A model generated the notes under the pieces. The model was not told the origin of the DNA, did no database searches, and was given only the letters and a program-made list of their open reading frames with translations. Position numbers and translations under genes: made by a program. DNA of 64,000 bases from Clostridiales bacterium. GTDB taxonomy: Bacteria; Bacillota; Clostridia; Oscillospirales; Oscillospiraceae. Location: NCBI GenBank assembly GCA_022786965.1, contig JALFXH010000067.1, positions 1-64,000 on the forward strand, in the 5' to 3' direction. Shown piece after piece: positions 15,640-23,539 of this stretch (position 1 is its first letter; the number at the start of each line of letters is the position of its first letter).

Positions 15640-15668
15640 AGTATAGCATAAACAGACCGAGTGGTCAA
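15640..15668 (-). promoter_or_regulatory. MATE gene promoter with TetR-type operator 2
   Basis: On the minus strand, TTGACC (15663-15668), a 17-bp spacer and TATACT (15640-15645). GACC-GAGT-GGTC (15655-15666) is palindromic and overlaps the -35 box. Confidence 0.75.
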
Positions 15669-15695
15669 TATACAGCCTGTAAATTTCGGGAAAAA

Positions 15696-15731
15696 GCCCG
15701 TCCCTTGAGGGAAAAACCTCGTGGGACGGGC
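15696..15731 (-). terminator. Terminator of the tetR gene
   Basis: GCCCGTCCC pairs with GGGACGGGC, with an inner GAGG/CCTC stem. On the minus strand it runs into TTTTTCCC. Confidence 0.75.
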
Positions 15732-15742
15732 GAATACAGGTG

Positions 15743-16342
15743 TTATGTCCGGGCAATCAGCCCGTAGAGCATGGTCTGGAAGGTCTGGCGACACAGCTGA
15801 TTGTGTTTTTCTGCCTGCTGTGCCTCCTGTCCGGCGTTTTTCAGGTAGCTGCTGACACAGTCCTCAAAAATCCGGAGCTGGGCAATGGCATCCGGAACGC
15901 TTAAGCCCGGCGCCAGCCTTTCCTTTTCCAAAATCGCGGTGAGCATGGTCTGGTTCAGCGTGTCAAAGGAAGCCCGGCATTCTTCCAGCTCCCGATGCAG
16001 GTGCCGGGGCGGATTTACCACGGTGTCGCAGAACAGCCGTTGGTGCCGGGGGTGCTGGGCAAAAAAGGTGAGCCGGGCGTCAAAATACTGATCCGGCGTC
16101 ACGGTCCGGGCATCCAGCGCGGCGGAAAGGGCGGAGGTCAGCTCCTGAAAGCAGGCTTCCACACAGGCCAGATACAGCGCGTCCTTGTCCGCATAGTAAT
16201 GATACAGAAGTCCCTTGGAGATTTTGCCGGCGGCGCAGATGGCGTTCACCGATGCGCCCAGATAGCCCTGGTCGGCAAATTCCGCAAAGGCGTGTTCCAA
16301 AATATGCTCCCGGCTTTTTTGGTTCTTTTCTTCCTGTTTCAT
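15743..16342 (-). CDS. TetR-family transcriptional repressor
   Basis: A 199-aa regulator. The N-terminal helix-turn-helix (about residues 10-55) reads ILEHAFAEFADQGYLGASVN, then KISKGLLYHYYADKDALY, typical of TetR. The C-terminal ligand domain is of the kind seen with efflux regulators. The start at 16342 (MKQEEKNQK) lies 25 nt downstream of a -10 box, which rules out the longer frame. The next gene on the strand encodes a MATE pump with two TetR-like palindromes in its promoter, so local repression of the pump is likely. Confidence 0.9.
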   Translation of the reverse strand: MKQEEKNQKSREHILEHAFAEFADQGYLGASVNAICAAGKISKGLLYHYYADKDALYLACVEACFQELTSALSAALDARTVTPDQYFDARLTFFAQHPRHQRLFCDTVVNPPRHLHRELEECRASFDTLNQTMLTAILEKERLAPGLSVPDAIAQLRIFEDCVSSYLKNAGQEAQQAEKHNQLCRQTFQTMLYGLIART

Positions 16343-16366
16343 GGACAAGCCCCCTTTACTATGGGT

Positions 16367-16395
16367 AGTATACCAGATGAAGAAGGAAAAGTCCA
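16367..16395 (-). promoter_or_regulatory. tetR promoter
   Basis: On the minus strand, TGGACT (16390-16395), a 17-bp spacer and TATACT (16367-16372). Confidence 0.6.
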
Positions 16396-16488
16396 TCCCA
16401 ATATTGACTGGCAGGTCTGTTTGCAGCATGTGGAGAGATGACACGCATGGAACGCATTCAGACCGTGATGAACGGGGGAACCCAAAAG

Positions 16489-16517
16489 GGGCCTGCCGCG
16501 AAAACAGCGGCAGGCCC
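16489..16517 (-). terminator. GC-rich hairpin, probable terminator
   Basis: GGGCCTGCCGC pairs with GCGGCAGGCCC, a perfect 11-bp stem. On the minus strand it is followed by CCTTTTGGG. It may end read-through from the Na/Pi cotransporter gene. Confidence 0.55.
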
Positions 16518-16585
16518 TTGCGTATGAAGGAAGAGTGGCGGATTTCTGCATATCCGGCACAGTGGGGAGGTCATACTGATATTCA

Positions 16586-16735
16586 ATAGAAAACTTTAAT
16601 TCGCAAGAATTGAAGTTTTCTATATGAAGATCATAATGAGACGGGTATCCATGATTTTCTATTCCGAAAATCATGGATACGACAACGCCGTTAGGCGGTG
16701 TCTTTCTGATTAAAATTAAATATTTTAATCAGAAA
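16586..16735. repeat. Three consecutive AT-rich hairpins
   Basis: Three separate stems stand head to tail in 150 bp: 16586-16602 with 16607-16623 (17 bp, one G-U); 16645-16659 with 16666-16680 (15 bp, perfect); 16703-16715 with 16723-16735 (13 bp, perfect). The AT-rich composition differs from the genes around it. The last stem begins 7 nt beyond the stop codon of the Na/Pi cotransporter gene and could act as a terminator or 3' stabiliser. Confidence 0.8.
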
Positions 16736-16741
16736 ATAGTA

Positions 16742-18370
16742 TCAGAACATCTTTTCGCTCTGCTGGACGGTAGCGGCTTCGGCGATGTTGATGGAGTGGC
16801 CGCCGATTCGGCTCAGACTGTTGAGAACCTCGCCGAACATGAGGCCGGCTTCCACGGAGCACTCTCCGGCCCGGAGACGATCCATGTGGTTTTGCTGATC
16901 CTGCTTGGCCTTCTTGCGGATTTCACGCTCCATACGGACCAGATGCTTCAGCTCGTCAATACCGATGTCCTGGCTGTAGAAGCGGGCCGTGGCGCTGGAA
17001 TAAAGAGCCTTCACGCTGTTGAACAGCTCCATCAGCTCGCTTCTTGCCACATTGGAGTAGGTCAGCTTCTTCTCTGTGCAGCGCTCGTTGACGTGGAGCA
17101 GATGCTCGGCATAGTCGCCGATCCGCTCCATATCGCTGAGGGCCTGGAAGACACGGTTGACGTACATGGCTTCCTGGGTGGAAAGCTCCTGAACGTTGAA
17201 CTTAACCAGGTAATCGCTGATGGCGTCGGTGAGGTAGTCGATGACGGCCTCATTCTCGGTGATGGTCTTGGCGTTGCGAACCTCGTTATTCAGCACGCCG
17301 TCCATGGCCATATCGATACTTTCGGATACCAGCTTGCTCATGCGGTCCACTTCACTGCGAACCTGAAGAATGGAGACGCTGGGGTTGCCCACCAGATTCA
17401 CGTCGATATACTCCAGACGGGCGGCGTCCTCGTGACGCTGCTTGGGGATGATTTTGTAGGTCAGCTTGACCACCAGATTGGTGCAGGGCAGCAGGATGGC
17501 GGCGGAGATCACCTTGAAGAGAATATGCACCATGGACACCTGGAACATGGGGTCGGGAATCAGCCGCTCAATGAACTGGGTATAGGGCAGGAACATGGTC
17601 ACGAGGGTCATCAGGATGCCGCCCACCACATTGTAGATCAGATAGATCATGGAGGCCCGCTTGGCGTTGTTCCGGGCGCTCATGGAGGCCAGAATGGTGG
17701 GCATGGCGGAGCCGATGTTGATGCCGCAGACCAGATAGGAGGCAAAGTGCAGCGGCATCAGCCCCTGCAGCGCCAGCGCCTGCAGAATACCCACGGCGGC
17801 AGAGGAGGATTGAATGACGGCACAGATCAGAGCGCCTACCAGAAGGCCCAGAATGGGGCTCTTGGCGTTTGCGATAAAGTTCTGGAACCAGGCTACCTGA
17901 CCCAGGGGCTTCATGGCGCCGCTCATGGTGTGCAGGCCCTGGAAGAGCAGGCCGAAGCCCAAAATGACCTGCCCGATGTGCTTTACCCTTGCTTTTTTGG
18001 AGTAGAGCATCATAAACGCGCCTACGCAGATGCAGAAGGGAGCAATGCCGGACACATCCAGAGCAATCAGAACGCTGGTGATGGTGGTGCCGATGTTGGC
18101 GCCGAAGATAACGCCGGTGGCCTGGGCCAGATCCATGATGCCGGCATTGATAAAGCCCATGACCATCACAGTGGTGGCGGAGGAGGACTGAATGACCACG
18201 GTGACAAATACGCCCAGCAGGAAGCCGAGGATTCGGTTCCGGGTCAGCTTTTCCAGAAGATCCTTCATCTTGGAGCCCGCTGCCAGCTCCAGCCCGTCTC
18301 CCATGTACTTCATGCCGAACAGAAATGCGCCCAGGCCGCCCAGCAGCTCAATGATATTGGTGACAGTCAC
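16742..18370 (-). CDS. Na+/phosphate cotransporter with PhoU-like C-terminal domain
   Basis: A 542-aa membrane protein. The N-terminal half (about 1-310) carries two Na/Pi-cotransporter repeats, each with the QSSSA signature (VVIQSSSATTVMVMG and AVIQSSSAAVGILQAL). The C-terminal half (about 340-540) is a PhoU-like helical bundle (VNRVFQALSDMERIGDYAEH). Family members import phosphate with sodium or regulate phosphate flux. The start is a GTG at 18368-18370 with GGAGGG ahead and a strong promoter upstream. It appears to be transcribed alone. Confidence 0.92.
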   Translation of the reverse strand: MTVTNIIELLGGLGAFLFGMKYMGDGLELAAGSKMKDLLEKLTRNRILGFLLGVFVTVVIQSSSATTVMVMGFINAGIMDLAQATGVIFGANIGTTITSVLIALDVSGIAPFCICVGAFMMLYSKKARVKHIGQVILGFGLLFQGLHTMSGAMKPLGQVAWFQNFIANAKSPILGLLVGALICAVIQSSSAAVGILQALALQGLMPLHFASYLVCGINIGSAMPTILASMSARNNAKRASMIYLIYNVVGGILMTLVTMFLPYTQFIERLIPDPMFQVSMVHILFKVISAAILLPCTNLVVKLTYKIIPKQRHEDAARLEYIDVNLVGNPSVSILQVRSEVDRMSKLVSESIDMAMDGVLNNEVRNAKTITENEAVIDYLTDAISDYLVKFNVQELSTQEAMYVNRVFQALSDMERIGDYAEHLLHVNERCTEKKLTYSNVARSELMELFNSVKALYSSATARFYSQDIGIDELKHLVRMEREIRKKAKQDQQNHMDRLRAGECSVEAGLMFGEVLNSLSRIGGHSINIAEAATVQQSEKMF

Positions 18371-18414
18371 GGTTATCCCTCCACAGTGTAGCTTTCGACT
18401 CGTTTCGCTATTTC

Positions 18415-18443
18415 AGTATACCAAGGTATGGCCCGCAATGCAA
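18415..18443 (-). promoter_or_regulatory. Promoter of the Na/Pi cotransporter gene
   Basis: On the minus strand, TTGCAT (18438-18443), a 17-bp spacer and TATACT (18415-18420). Confidence 0.7.
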
Positions 18444-18504
18444 CGTTTTTTTCATCTTCCCGGCGATTTTCCTGTCGGGACGAAAAACGGATGAAGCAGG
18501 AAAA

Positions 18505-18540
18505 GACCCGCTGCCCGTGAAAAACGCGGACAACGGGTTC
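18505..18540 (-). terminator. Terminator of the flavodiiron gene
   Basis: Imperfect stem GAACCCGTTGtCCg / cGGgCAGCGGGTC. On the minus strand it is followed by TTTTCC. Confidence 0.6.
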
Positions 18541-18576
18541 TTTCGGCGAAACCGGTGTCAACCGGCTGAAGAAACG

Positions 18577-20367
18577 TTACGCAATGGGCTCAAAGTCCGC
18601 CGCGCCGTGCTTGCACAGGGGGCACACGATGTCGTCGGGCAGGGTGTCGCCCTCGTAGACCCAACCGCAGACCTTGCACACGAAGCCCTTCTTGCCCTCG
18701 GTCTCGGGCTTGGGCTTGACGTTGTTCTGGTAGTAGGTGTAGGTCATGGTCTCCTTGTCGGACATGACCCGGGCTTCGGTGACGGAGCAGATGAACATAC
18801 CGTGGGTGTCGAGGTCCACGAAGGACTCCACCTTCAGGCTCATGAAGGAGTTGATGTACCGGGGCAGGAACCGCAGGCCGTTGTCGGAGCGCAGCTCCTC
18901 CACACCCGCGAACTTGTCAGCGGTGCGGCCGCTCTGGAAGCCGTAGTTCTGGAACACAGAGAAGGGAGCGGACACATCCAGGCAGTTGACATTCAGAATG
19001 CCGGTCTGCTTGATGACATGGTAGGAGTAGTTAGCCTTGTTGATGGTGACGGCCACCCGGTTGGGGGTGTTGGTGACCTGAGACACGGTGTTGACAATGA
19101 GGCCGTTGTCCTTCTGACCATCGTTGGAGGTGACCACATACAGGCCGTAGCCAATGTTAAAGAGGGCAGACAGGTCGTTCTTATTGGCGGTGGCGTCGTG
19201 CTGAGCCAGATAATCCTTGCACAGCTCGTCGGTGACGGCTTCGATCTGTGCCTTGCTGTCGTCGTTTAGGGCGGACAGCAGACGGACGGTGGTGTCGGTG
19301 AAGGTCAGGTTCTTGCAGCCGTCGAACATTCCCCGCATGACCTTGGCGGCCAGAGGGGCCCAGGAGCCGTTCTCCACCAGAGCGATGGTGCGGTTCTGGT
19401 AGTCACGCTCGGTCAGGTGATGGATGAACTCCTTCATGAAGGGGAACACATCGGCATTGTAAGTCGTGGTAGCCAGCACCAGCTTGCCGTAGCGGAAGGC
19501 GTCCTCAACAGCCTCGGCCATATCGGTGCGGGCCAGATCGTGGACGACAACCTTGGGGCAGCCCTTATCTTTCAGCTTCTGCACCAGCAGCTCCACAGCG
19601 GCCTTGGTGTGGCCGTAGACGGAGGTGTAGGCCACCACGATGCCCTCGCTCTCCACCCGGTAGGAGGACCAGATGTCGTACAGGTTAATGTAGTAACCCA
19701 GATTCTCGGTGAGGATGGGGCCGTGCAGGGGGCAGATGATGGAGATGTCCAGCGTGGCGGCCTTCTTGAGAAGGGCCTGCACCTGGGGGCCGTACTTGCC
19801 AACGATGCCAATGTAGTACCGGCGGGCTTCGCAGGCCCAGTCTTCTTCCACATCCAGAGCGCCGAACTTGCCGAAGCCGTCAGCGGAGAACAGAACCTTG
19901 TCGGTTACATCATAGGTCACGATGACCTCGGGCCAGTGAACCATGGGAGCAGTGACAAAGGCCAGCGTGTGCTTGCCCAGGCCCAGGGTGTCGCCCTCGC
20001 CCACGACGACCCGGCGGTCAGCGTAATCATCACCGAAGAACTGCTTCATCATGGTGAAAGCCTTGGCGGAGGACACCACGGTGGCTTCAGGATAGACCTT
20101 CAGGAAGTTGGCGATATTGGCGGAGTGGTCCGGCTCCATGTGCTGAATCACCAGATAGTCGGGCTTCCGGCTGCCCAGGGTGTTCTGGATGTTGTCCAGC
20201 CACTGATGGGTGAAGTTCCGGTCCACAGTGTCCATAACGGCCACCTTCTCGTCCAGAATGACGTAGGAGTTGTAGGCCATTCCGTTGGGCACCACATACT
20301 GACCCTCGAACAGGTCAACCTGGTGGTCGTTGACGCCGACGTAGCGGATATCGTTGGTAATCTTCAT
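18577..20367 (-). CDS. Flavodiiron protein fused to flavin reductase and rubredoxin domains
   Basis: A 596-aa cytosolic O2/NO reductase. Domain order: metallo-beta-lactamase-like diiron domain (1-245), with ligands H76-x-E78-x-D80-H81 (HMEPDH), H144, D163 and H215; flavodoxin domain (about 243-400, GIVVAYTSVYGHTK); flavin-reductase-like domain (about 415-555, DNGLIVNTVSQVTNTPNRVA); C-terminal rubredoxin (about 560-596, with CKVCGWVYEG and CPLCK). All diiron ligands and four rubredoxin cysteines are present. The fusion would carry electrons from NAD(P)H or reduced partners to the diiron site within one chain. The start at 20367 follows AAAGGAG. It protects anaerobes from oxygen or NO; a Crp/Fnr gene lies upstream. 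Confidence 0.93.
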   Translation of the reverse strand: MKITNDIRYVGVNDHQVDLFEGQYVVPNGMAYNSYVILDEKVAVMDTVDRNFTHQWLDNIQNTLGSRKPDYLVIQHMEPDHSANIANFLKVYPEATVVSSAKAFTMMKQFFGDDYADRRVVVGEGDTLGLGKHTLAFVTAPMVHWPEVIVTYDVTDKVLFSADGFGKFGALDVEEDWACEARRYYIGIVGKYGPQVQALLKKAATLDISIICPLHGPILTENLGYYINLYDIWSSYRVESEGIVVAYTSVYGHTKAAVELLVQKLKDKGCPKVVVHDLARTDMAEAVEDAFRYGKLVLATTTYNADVFPFMKEFIHHLTERDYQNRTIALVENGSWAPLAAKVMRGMFDGCKNLTFTDTTVRLLSALNDDSKAQIEAVTDELCKDYLAQHDATANKNDLSALFNIGYGLYVVTSNDGQKDNGLIVNTVSQVTNTPNRVAVTINKANYSYHVIKQTGILNVNCLDVSAPFSVFQNYGFQSGRTADKFAGVEELRSDNGLRFLPRYINSFMSLKVESFVDLDTHGMFICSVTEARVMSDKETMTYTYYQNNVKPKPETEGKKGFVCKVCGWVYEGDTLPDDIVCPLCKHGAADFEPIA

Positions 20368-20430
20368 AATAGCTCTCCTTTTATGTAGATCTCTAAATAG
20401 CAACGCGGCAGAAGCCACGGTATTTATGTC

Positions 20431-20592
20431 AGTTAAAAGTTGACAGTTGACAGTTGACAGTGGACAGTTGTGGTATGCAGATTCTAAACACAGTTCGTTT
20501 ATACAGGAACATTTGGTATTGTAATCCGAATGATTCCAATTGTCCCGGAGGGACTCCTTAACTGTCAACTGTCAACTATCAACTTTCAACTA
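20431..20592. repeat. GTTGACA-type inverted-repeat element, copy A
   Basis: The left arm is a run of GTTGACA heptamers. The right arm is the same heptamers inverted (TGTCAAC). Just inside the right arm is the block AATTGTCCCGGAGGGACTCC, which carries a small hairpin. The element has no coding capacity. It is closely similar in both arms to copy B (28302-28495) and more distantly to copy C (55600-55722). The last residues and stop of the neighbouring Crp/Fnr gene lie within the right arm. Confidence 0.85.
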
Positions 20593-21238
20593 ATTTTCGC
20601 AGGGCCTTTTCGTCCGTGATGGCGATTTCCCCCCGGCTCAGGCGCACCATACCCTCGCTCTGAAAGTAGCGCAGCATCCGGGTGACCACCTCCCGGGCGG
20701 TGCCCAGGTGACCCGCGATGCGCTCGTGAGTCATTTTGAGACACGCGGAACCCTCCAGCGCGCTTTCCTCCAGCAGGAAGCCTGCCAGACGCTTGTCAAA
20801 GCTCTTCCACATGATCTGCTCCATGAGCCACATGACCTCGGAAAACCGGCTGGAAATCAGCTGATTGGCGTAGTTGGCCACTGCCGCGGAGCTTTCCATC
20901 AGCTCCTTAAAGAGGCAGGAAGGGATGACCCACATCTTCGTGTCCTTCTCCGCCTCAATGATAACCTCAAATTGAATGTCCGGCATGACGCAGGAGGCGG
21001 AAAACAGGCAGATATCCCGGTCAAACAGCCGGTACAGGGTGACCTCCCGGCCCTCGCTGGACAGGGTGTACACCCGCAGCTGCCCGGAGCGGATGATGAG
21101 AAGGCCCAGGCAGTCAAGACTCCCGTTGTGGACAATGCTTCCTGCCCTGGCCTCCATGGGCTCCACGGAATCCACAAGGGTTTGCTGCTGCTGAGGCGAC
21201 AGCTTTGGGAAAAAAGGCAGATATTCCGCCAAATCCAT
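20579..21238 (-). CDS. Crp/Fnr-family transcriptional regulator
   Basis: A 219-aa regulator. The N-terminal cyclic-nucleotide-type beta-roll (about 15-125) includes GSIVHNGSLDCLGLLIIRSG and VTLYRLFDRDICLFSASCVM. The C-terminal winged helix (about 165-215) includes MTHERIAGHLGTAREVVTRM. Two starts fit: ATG 21238 (8 nt after GGAGG, preferred) or ATG 21244 (only 2 nt). It is divergent from the RNHCP gene and upstream of the flavodiiron gene on the same strand, so control of that detoxification gene is a reasonable guess. There is no Fnr-type cysteine cluster. The final codons LVES-stop come from an inserted repeat element. Confidence 0.9.
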   Translation of the reverse strand: MDLAEYLPFFPKLSPQQQQTLVDSVEPMEARAGSIVHNGSLDCLGLLIIRSGQLRVYTLSSEGREVTLYRLFDRDICLFSASCVMPDIQFEVIIEAEKDTKMWVIPSCLFKELMESSAAVANYANQLISSRFSEVMWLMEQIMWKSFDKRLAGFLLEESALEGSACLKMTHERIAGHLGTAREVVTRMLRYFQSEGMVRLSRGEIAITDEKALRKLVES

Positions 21239-21265
21239 ATCCATCGCCTCCTTTTTTCGCCATAT

Positions 21266-21294
21266 AGTATACAGCGAAAAGTGCGTTCTGTCAA
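21266..21294 (-). promoter_or_regulatory. Promoter of the Crp/Fnr gene
   Basis: On the minus strand, TTGACA (21289-21294), a 17-bp spacer and TATACT (21266-21271). Confidence 0.85.
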
Positions 21295-21312
21295 TGCGAA
21301 GGGGCGGCAGCC

Positions 21313-21340
21313 TTGACATTTTTCGCACAATGGGTATAAT
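21313..21340 (+). promoter_or_regulatory. Promoter of the RNHCP gene
   Basis: TTGACA (21313-21318), a 16-bp spacer and TATAAT (21335-21340). It is back to back with the Crp/Fnr promoter, 18 bp away. Confidence 0.85.
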
Positions 21341-21374
21341 GGGTTTATCCAACATCACACTGGGAGAAAACGCT

Positions 21375-21827
21375 ATGAACCGTGAAAACAAGCGTAAACA
21401 GTACGAAAAGGGCTACTATAAGACCCACGCCTGCGACGAAAGCTTTACCTGCAAAAACTGCGGGCGGCTGGTGGTGCCTGTGGGAGCCGGCAGCGACCAC
21501 CGGAACCACTGTCCCAATTGCCTGCACTCCCTGCACGTGGACATCGAGCCGGGAGACCGGGAGTCCGACTGCGGAGGGCTGATGGAGCCGGTGGCGGTGT
21601 GGGTCCGCAACAAGGGTGAGTGGGCTATCATCCACCGCTGCAAGCGCTGCGGTAGTCTAAGCTCTAACCGGGTGCTGGCGGACGACAACCCCATGAAGCT
21701 CATGTCCATTGCTATGCGGCCCCTTGCCAATCCCCCTTTCCCCTTAGAGCGCATCGAAGAAATGACCGCCATGATGGGCGGGGAAGGGGAACTGCCCGAA
21801 CTGTACCGCAAGCCCAAAGAGGAATAG
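21375..21827 (+). CDS. RNHCP-domain zinc-binding protein
   Basis: A 150-aa protein with the RNHCP signature (DHRNHCPNCLHSLHVD) and further cysteine pairs CKNCGRL near the N-terminus and CKRCGSL near residue 95, so it probably binds two zinc ions. The biochemical role of this small family is not established. The start is the ATG at 21375, 35 nt after the promoter -10. It has its own promoter and is followed directly by a copy of the CTTCCCC-type inverted repeat, which may serve as its terminator. Confidence 0.85.
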   Translation: MNRENKRKQYEKGYYKTHACDESFTCKNCGRLVVPVGAGSDHRNHCPNCLHSLHVDIEPGDRESDCGGLMEPVAVWVRNKGEWAIIHRCKRCGSLSSNRVLADDNPMKLMSIAMRPLANPPFPLERIEEMTAMMGGEGELPELYRKPKEE

Positions 21828-21830
21828 TGG

Positions 21831-21941
21831 GCTCCCCTTGAGGGGAGCTGTCAGCGCAAGCTGACTGAGGGGTGCACGTCCATGGCGGAGACACCCCTCC
21901 GACCCGGCTAACGCCGGGCCACCTCCCCTGATAGGGGAGGC
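21831..21941. repeat. CTTCCCC-type inverted-repeat element, divergent copy 1
   Basis: Terminal stems GCTCCCCTTGAGGGGAGC and CCTCCCCTGATAGGGGAGG surround a core with ACCCGGCTAACGCCGGGCC. The architecture and outer motifs match the copies at 51834, 56625 and 59796. It begins 4 nt after the RNHCP stop codon. Confidence 0.75.
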
Positions 21942-22070
21942 TTGAGACCTTCTTTACCGCCGCACAGCCTATGTGCGGCGGTAAAAACCGAATTATTCAC
22001 AATTTGGAAAAGAATCGTTTCGTCTCCGTTCATCATTCCATTGTATTTTTATGGTAAAGGAGTGATCAGA

Positions 22071-22796
22071 ATGAGTATGCTGCTGACACTGGCGTTCCTG
22101 TTCTTTGTGGGTTCCGTTCTGGGATGGGTGCTGGAACTGCTGTTCCGAAATCTGACCCAGCGTCCGGAAAAAATTGTCAATCCCGGCTTCTGTACCGGGC
22201 CGTATCTTCCTATCTACGGCTTCGGCTTGTGCACCCTGTATCTGCTGGCATCCCTGGAAAAATTCAGCCTGCTTTCCGACCCGTTCTGGAATAAGGTCAT
22301 GCTGTTTGCCGCCATGGCGGTGGGTATGACGCTGATTGAGTACGTTGCCGGTGTGTTCTGCCTGAAATTCCTGAAGGTCCGGCTGTGGGACTATTCTGAC
22401 CTTTGGGGCAATGTACAGGGCATCATCTGCCCGCTGTTCTCTCTCTTCTGGGCGATTTTGGGGGCTGTGTATTACTTCCTCATCCATCCCTACATTCTGG
22501 AGGGCCTACAGTGGCTGGCCAACAATTTGGCCTTCTCCTTCTTTATCGGAGTGTTTTTCGGTGTGTTCAGCATCGATGTGCTCCATTCCGCCCGACTGAT
22601 TGTCAAGCTGAAGGCCTTCGCTGAGGATAACGACGTGATTGTCCGCTACGAAGCGCTGAAAGCCCACATCCGCCAGCGCCGGGAGGAACGGGCGCTGAAG
22701 TACCATTTCTTCCGCCCCTTCCGCAGTGATCTGCCCCTGACCCAGCACCTGAAGCTGATGCAGGAGACGCTGGAAACCCGGATTCGCCGGAAGTAA
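22071..22796 (+). CDS. CmpB-type putative ABC transporter permease-like membrane protein
   Basis: A 241-aa protein of the family annotated as putative ABC transporter permease (CmpB-like). Six or so hydrophobic segments are visible (from LLTLAFLFFVGSVLGWVLEL), with the conserved NPGFCTGPYLPIYGFG and WDYSDLWGNVQGIICP motifs, then a charged cytosolic tail. The true function of the family is unclear despite the name. The ATG at 22071 has AAAGGAGTG upstream; the longer frame to 21942 is not supported. A PAP2-type phosphatase follows after 14 nt. Confidence 0.82.
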   Translation: MSMLLTLAFLFFVGSVLGWVLELLFRNLTQRPEKIVNPGFCTGPYLPIYGFGLCTLYLLASLEKFSLLSDPFWNKVMLFAAMAVGMTLIEYVAGVFCLKFLKVRLWDYSDLWGNVQGIICPLFSLFWAILGAVYYFLIHPYILEGLQWLANNLAFSFFIGVFFGVFSIDVLHSARLIVKLKAFAEDNDVIVRYEALKAHIRQRREERALKYHFFRPFRSDLPLTQHLKLMQETLETRIRRK

Positions 22797-22810
22797 GGGA
22801 GGCGTTCCCT

Positions 22811-23539
22811 GTGAAGTTTCCAAAACCTGTGACGGACCTGCGGGGATTCCGTCTGGGCAGGATCAACGAGCCCCAGTACCGCCATCTGTGGTGGCTGCTG
22901 TTCTGGCCGGTGTATCTGCTGCGCTATTTTCTGATCGAGCTTTTCAATCCCGCCCAGAGCTACCATGTGATGCACTGCGTTCTGGATGACAGAATCCCTT
23001 TTCACGAAATCTTTTTGATTTTCTATGTGTGCTGGTATTTCTTCATCGTGGGCATTCACCTGTACTGCCTTCTGTACGACCCGGACACCTTCCGCCGCTA
23101 CAGCAAGTTTCTGTGCATTTCCATCACCATGTCCACTGCCATTTTCCTGTTGTACCCCAGCTGCCAGAACCTGCGCCCGGCGGAGTTCCCGCGGGATAAC
23201 CTGCTGAGCCGGGCGGTGGGCCTGATTTACGCAATGGATACCAGCACCAACGTGTTCCCCTCAGAGCACGTCATCGGCGCGCTGGCCGCGCTGGCTGCGG
23301 CGGCCCATACGAAAGGGCTTTGCAAGCCGGGAAGGCTGCTGCCGCTGACGGTGCTGACGGTTCTGATCTGCGTTTCCACATTGTTTCTGAAGCAGCACTC
23401 CGCGCTGGATGTTCTGGGGGCGCTGCCCATTTGTACCATTTCCTATTTACTGTGCTATGAAAAGAGAGGATATCATGAACACCTATCGTGCCGGTATCGA
23501 TATCGGCTCCACAACCGTAAAACTGGTTATTCTCAGTGA
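22811..23539 (+). CDS. PAP2-family membrane phosphatase
   Basis: A 242-aa membrane protein with five or six helices and PAP2 (lipid/inositol phosphatase) motifs: PSCQNLRPAEFPRDN, then STNVFPSEHVIGAL (PSEH where the family usually has PSGH), and finally KQHSALDVLGALP with the catalytic H and D. Substrates are likely undecaprenyl or lipid phosphates at the membrane. The start is GTG at 22811 after GGGAGG. Its last 65 bases overlap the following gene in another frame; the final 20 residues are therefore of low value. Confidence 0.82.
   Translation: MKFPKPVTDLRGFRLGRINEPQYRHLWWLLFWPVYLLRYFLIELFNPAQSYHVMHCVLDDRIPFHEIFLIFYVCWYFFIVGIHLYCLLYDPDTFRRYSKFLCISITMSTAIFLLYPSCQNLRPAEFPRDNLLSRAVGLIYAMDTSTNVFPSEHVIGALAALAAAAHTKGLCKPGRLLPLTVLTVLICVSTLFLKQHSALDVLGALPICTISYLLCYEKRGYHEHLSCRYRYRLHNRKTGYSQ

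Noticed and set aside
16673..18391. 572-aa open frame on the plus strand opposite the Na/Pi cotransporter
   Set aside because: Rich in His, Gly and Gln as expected for antisense of a hydrophobic gene; no ribosome site or motif.
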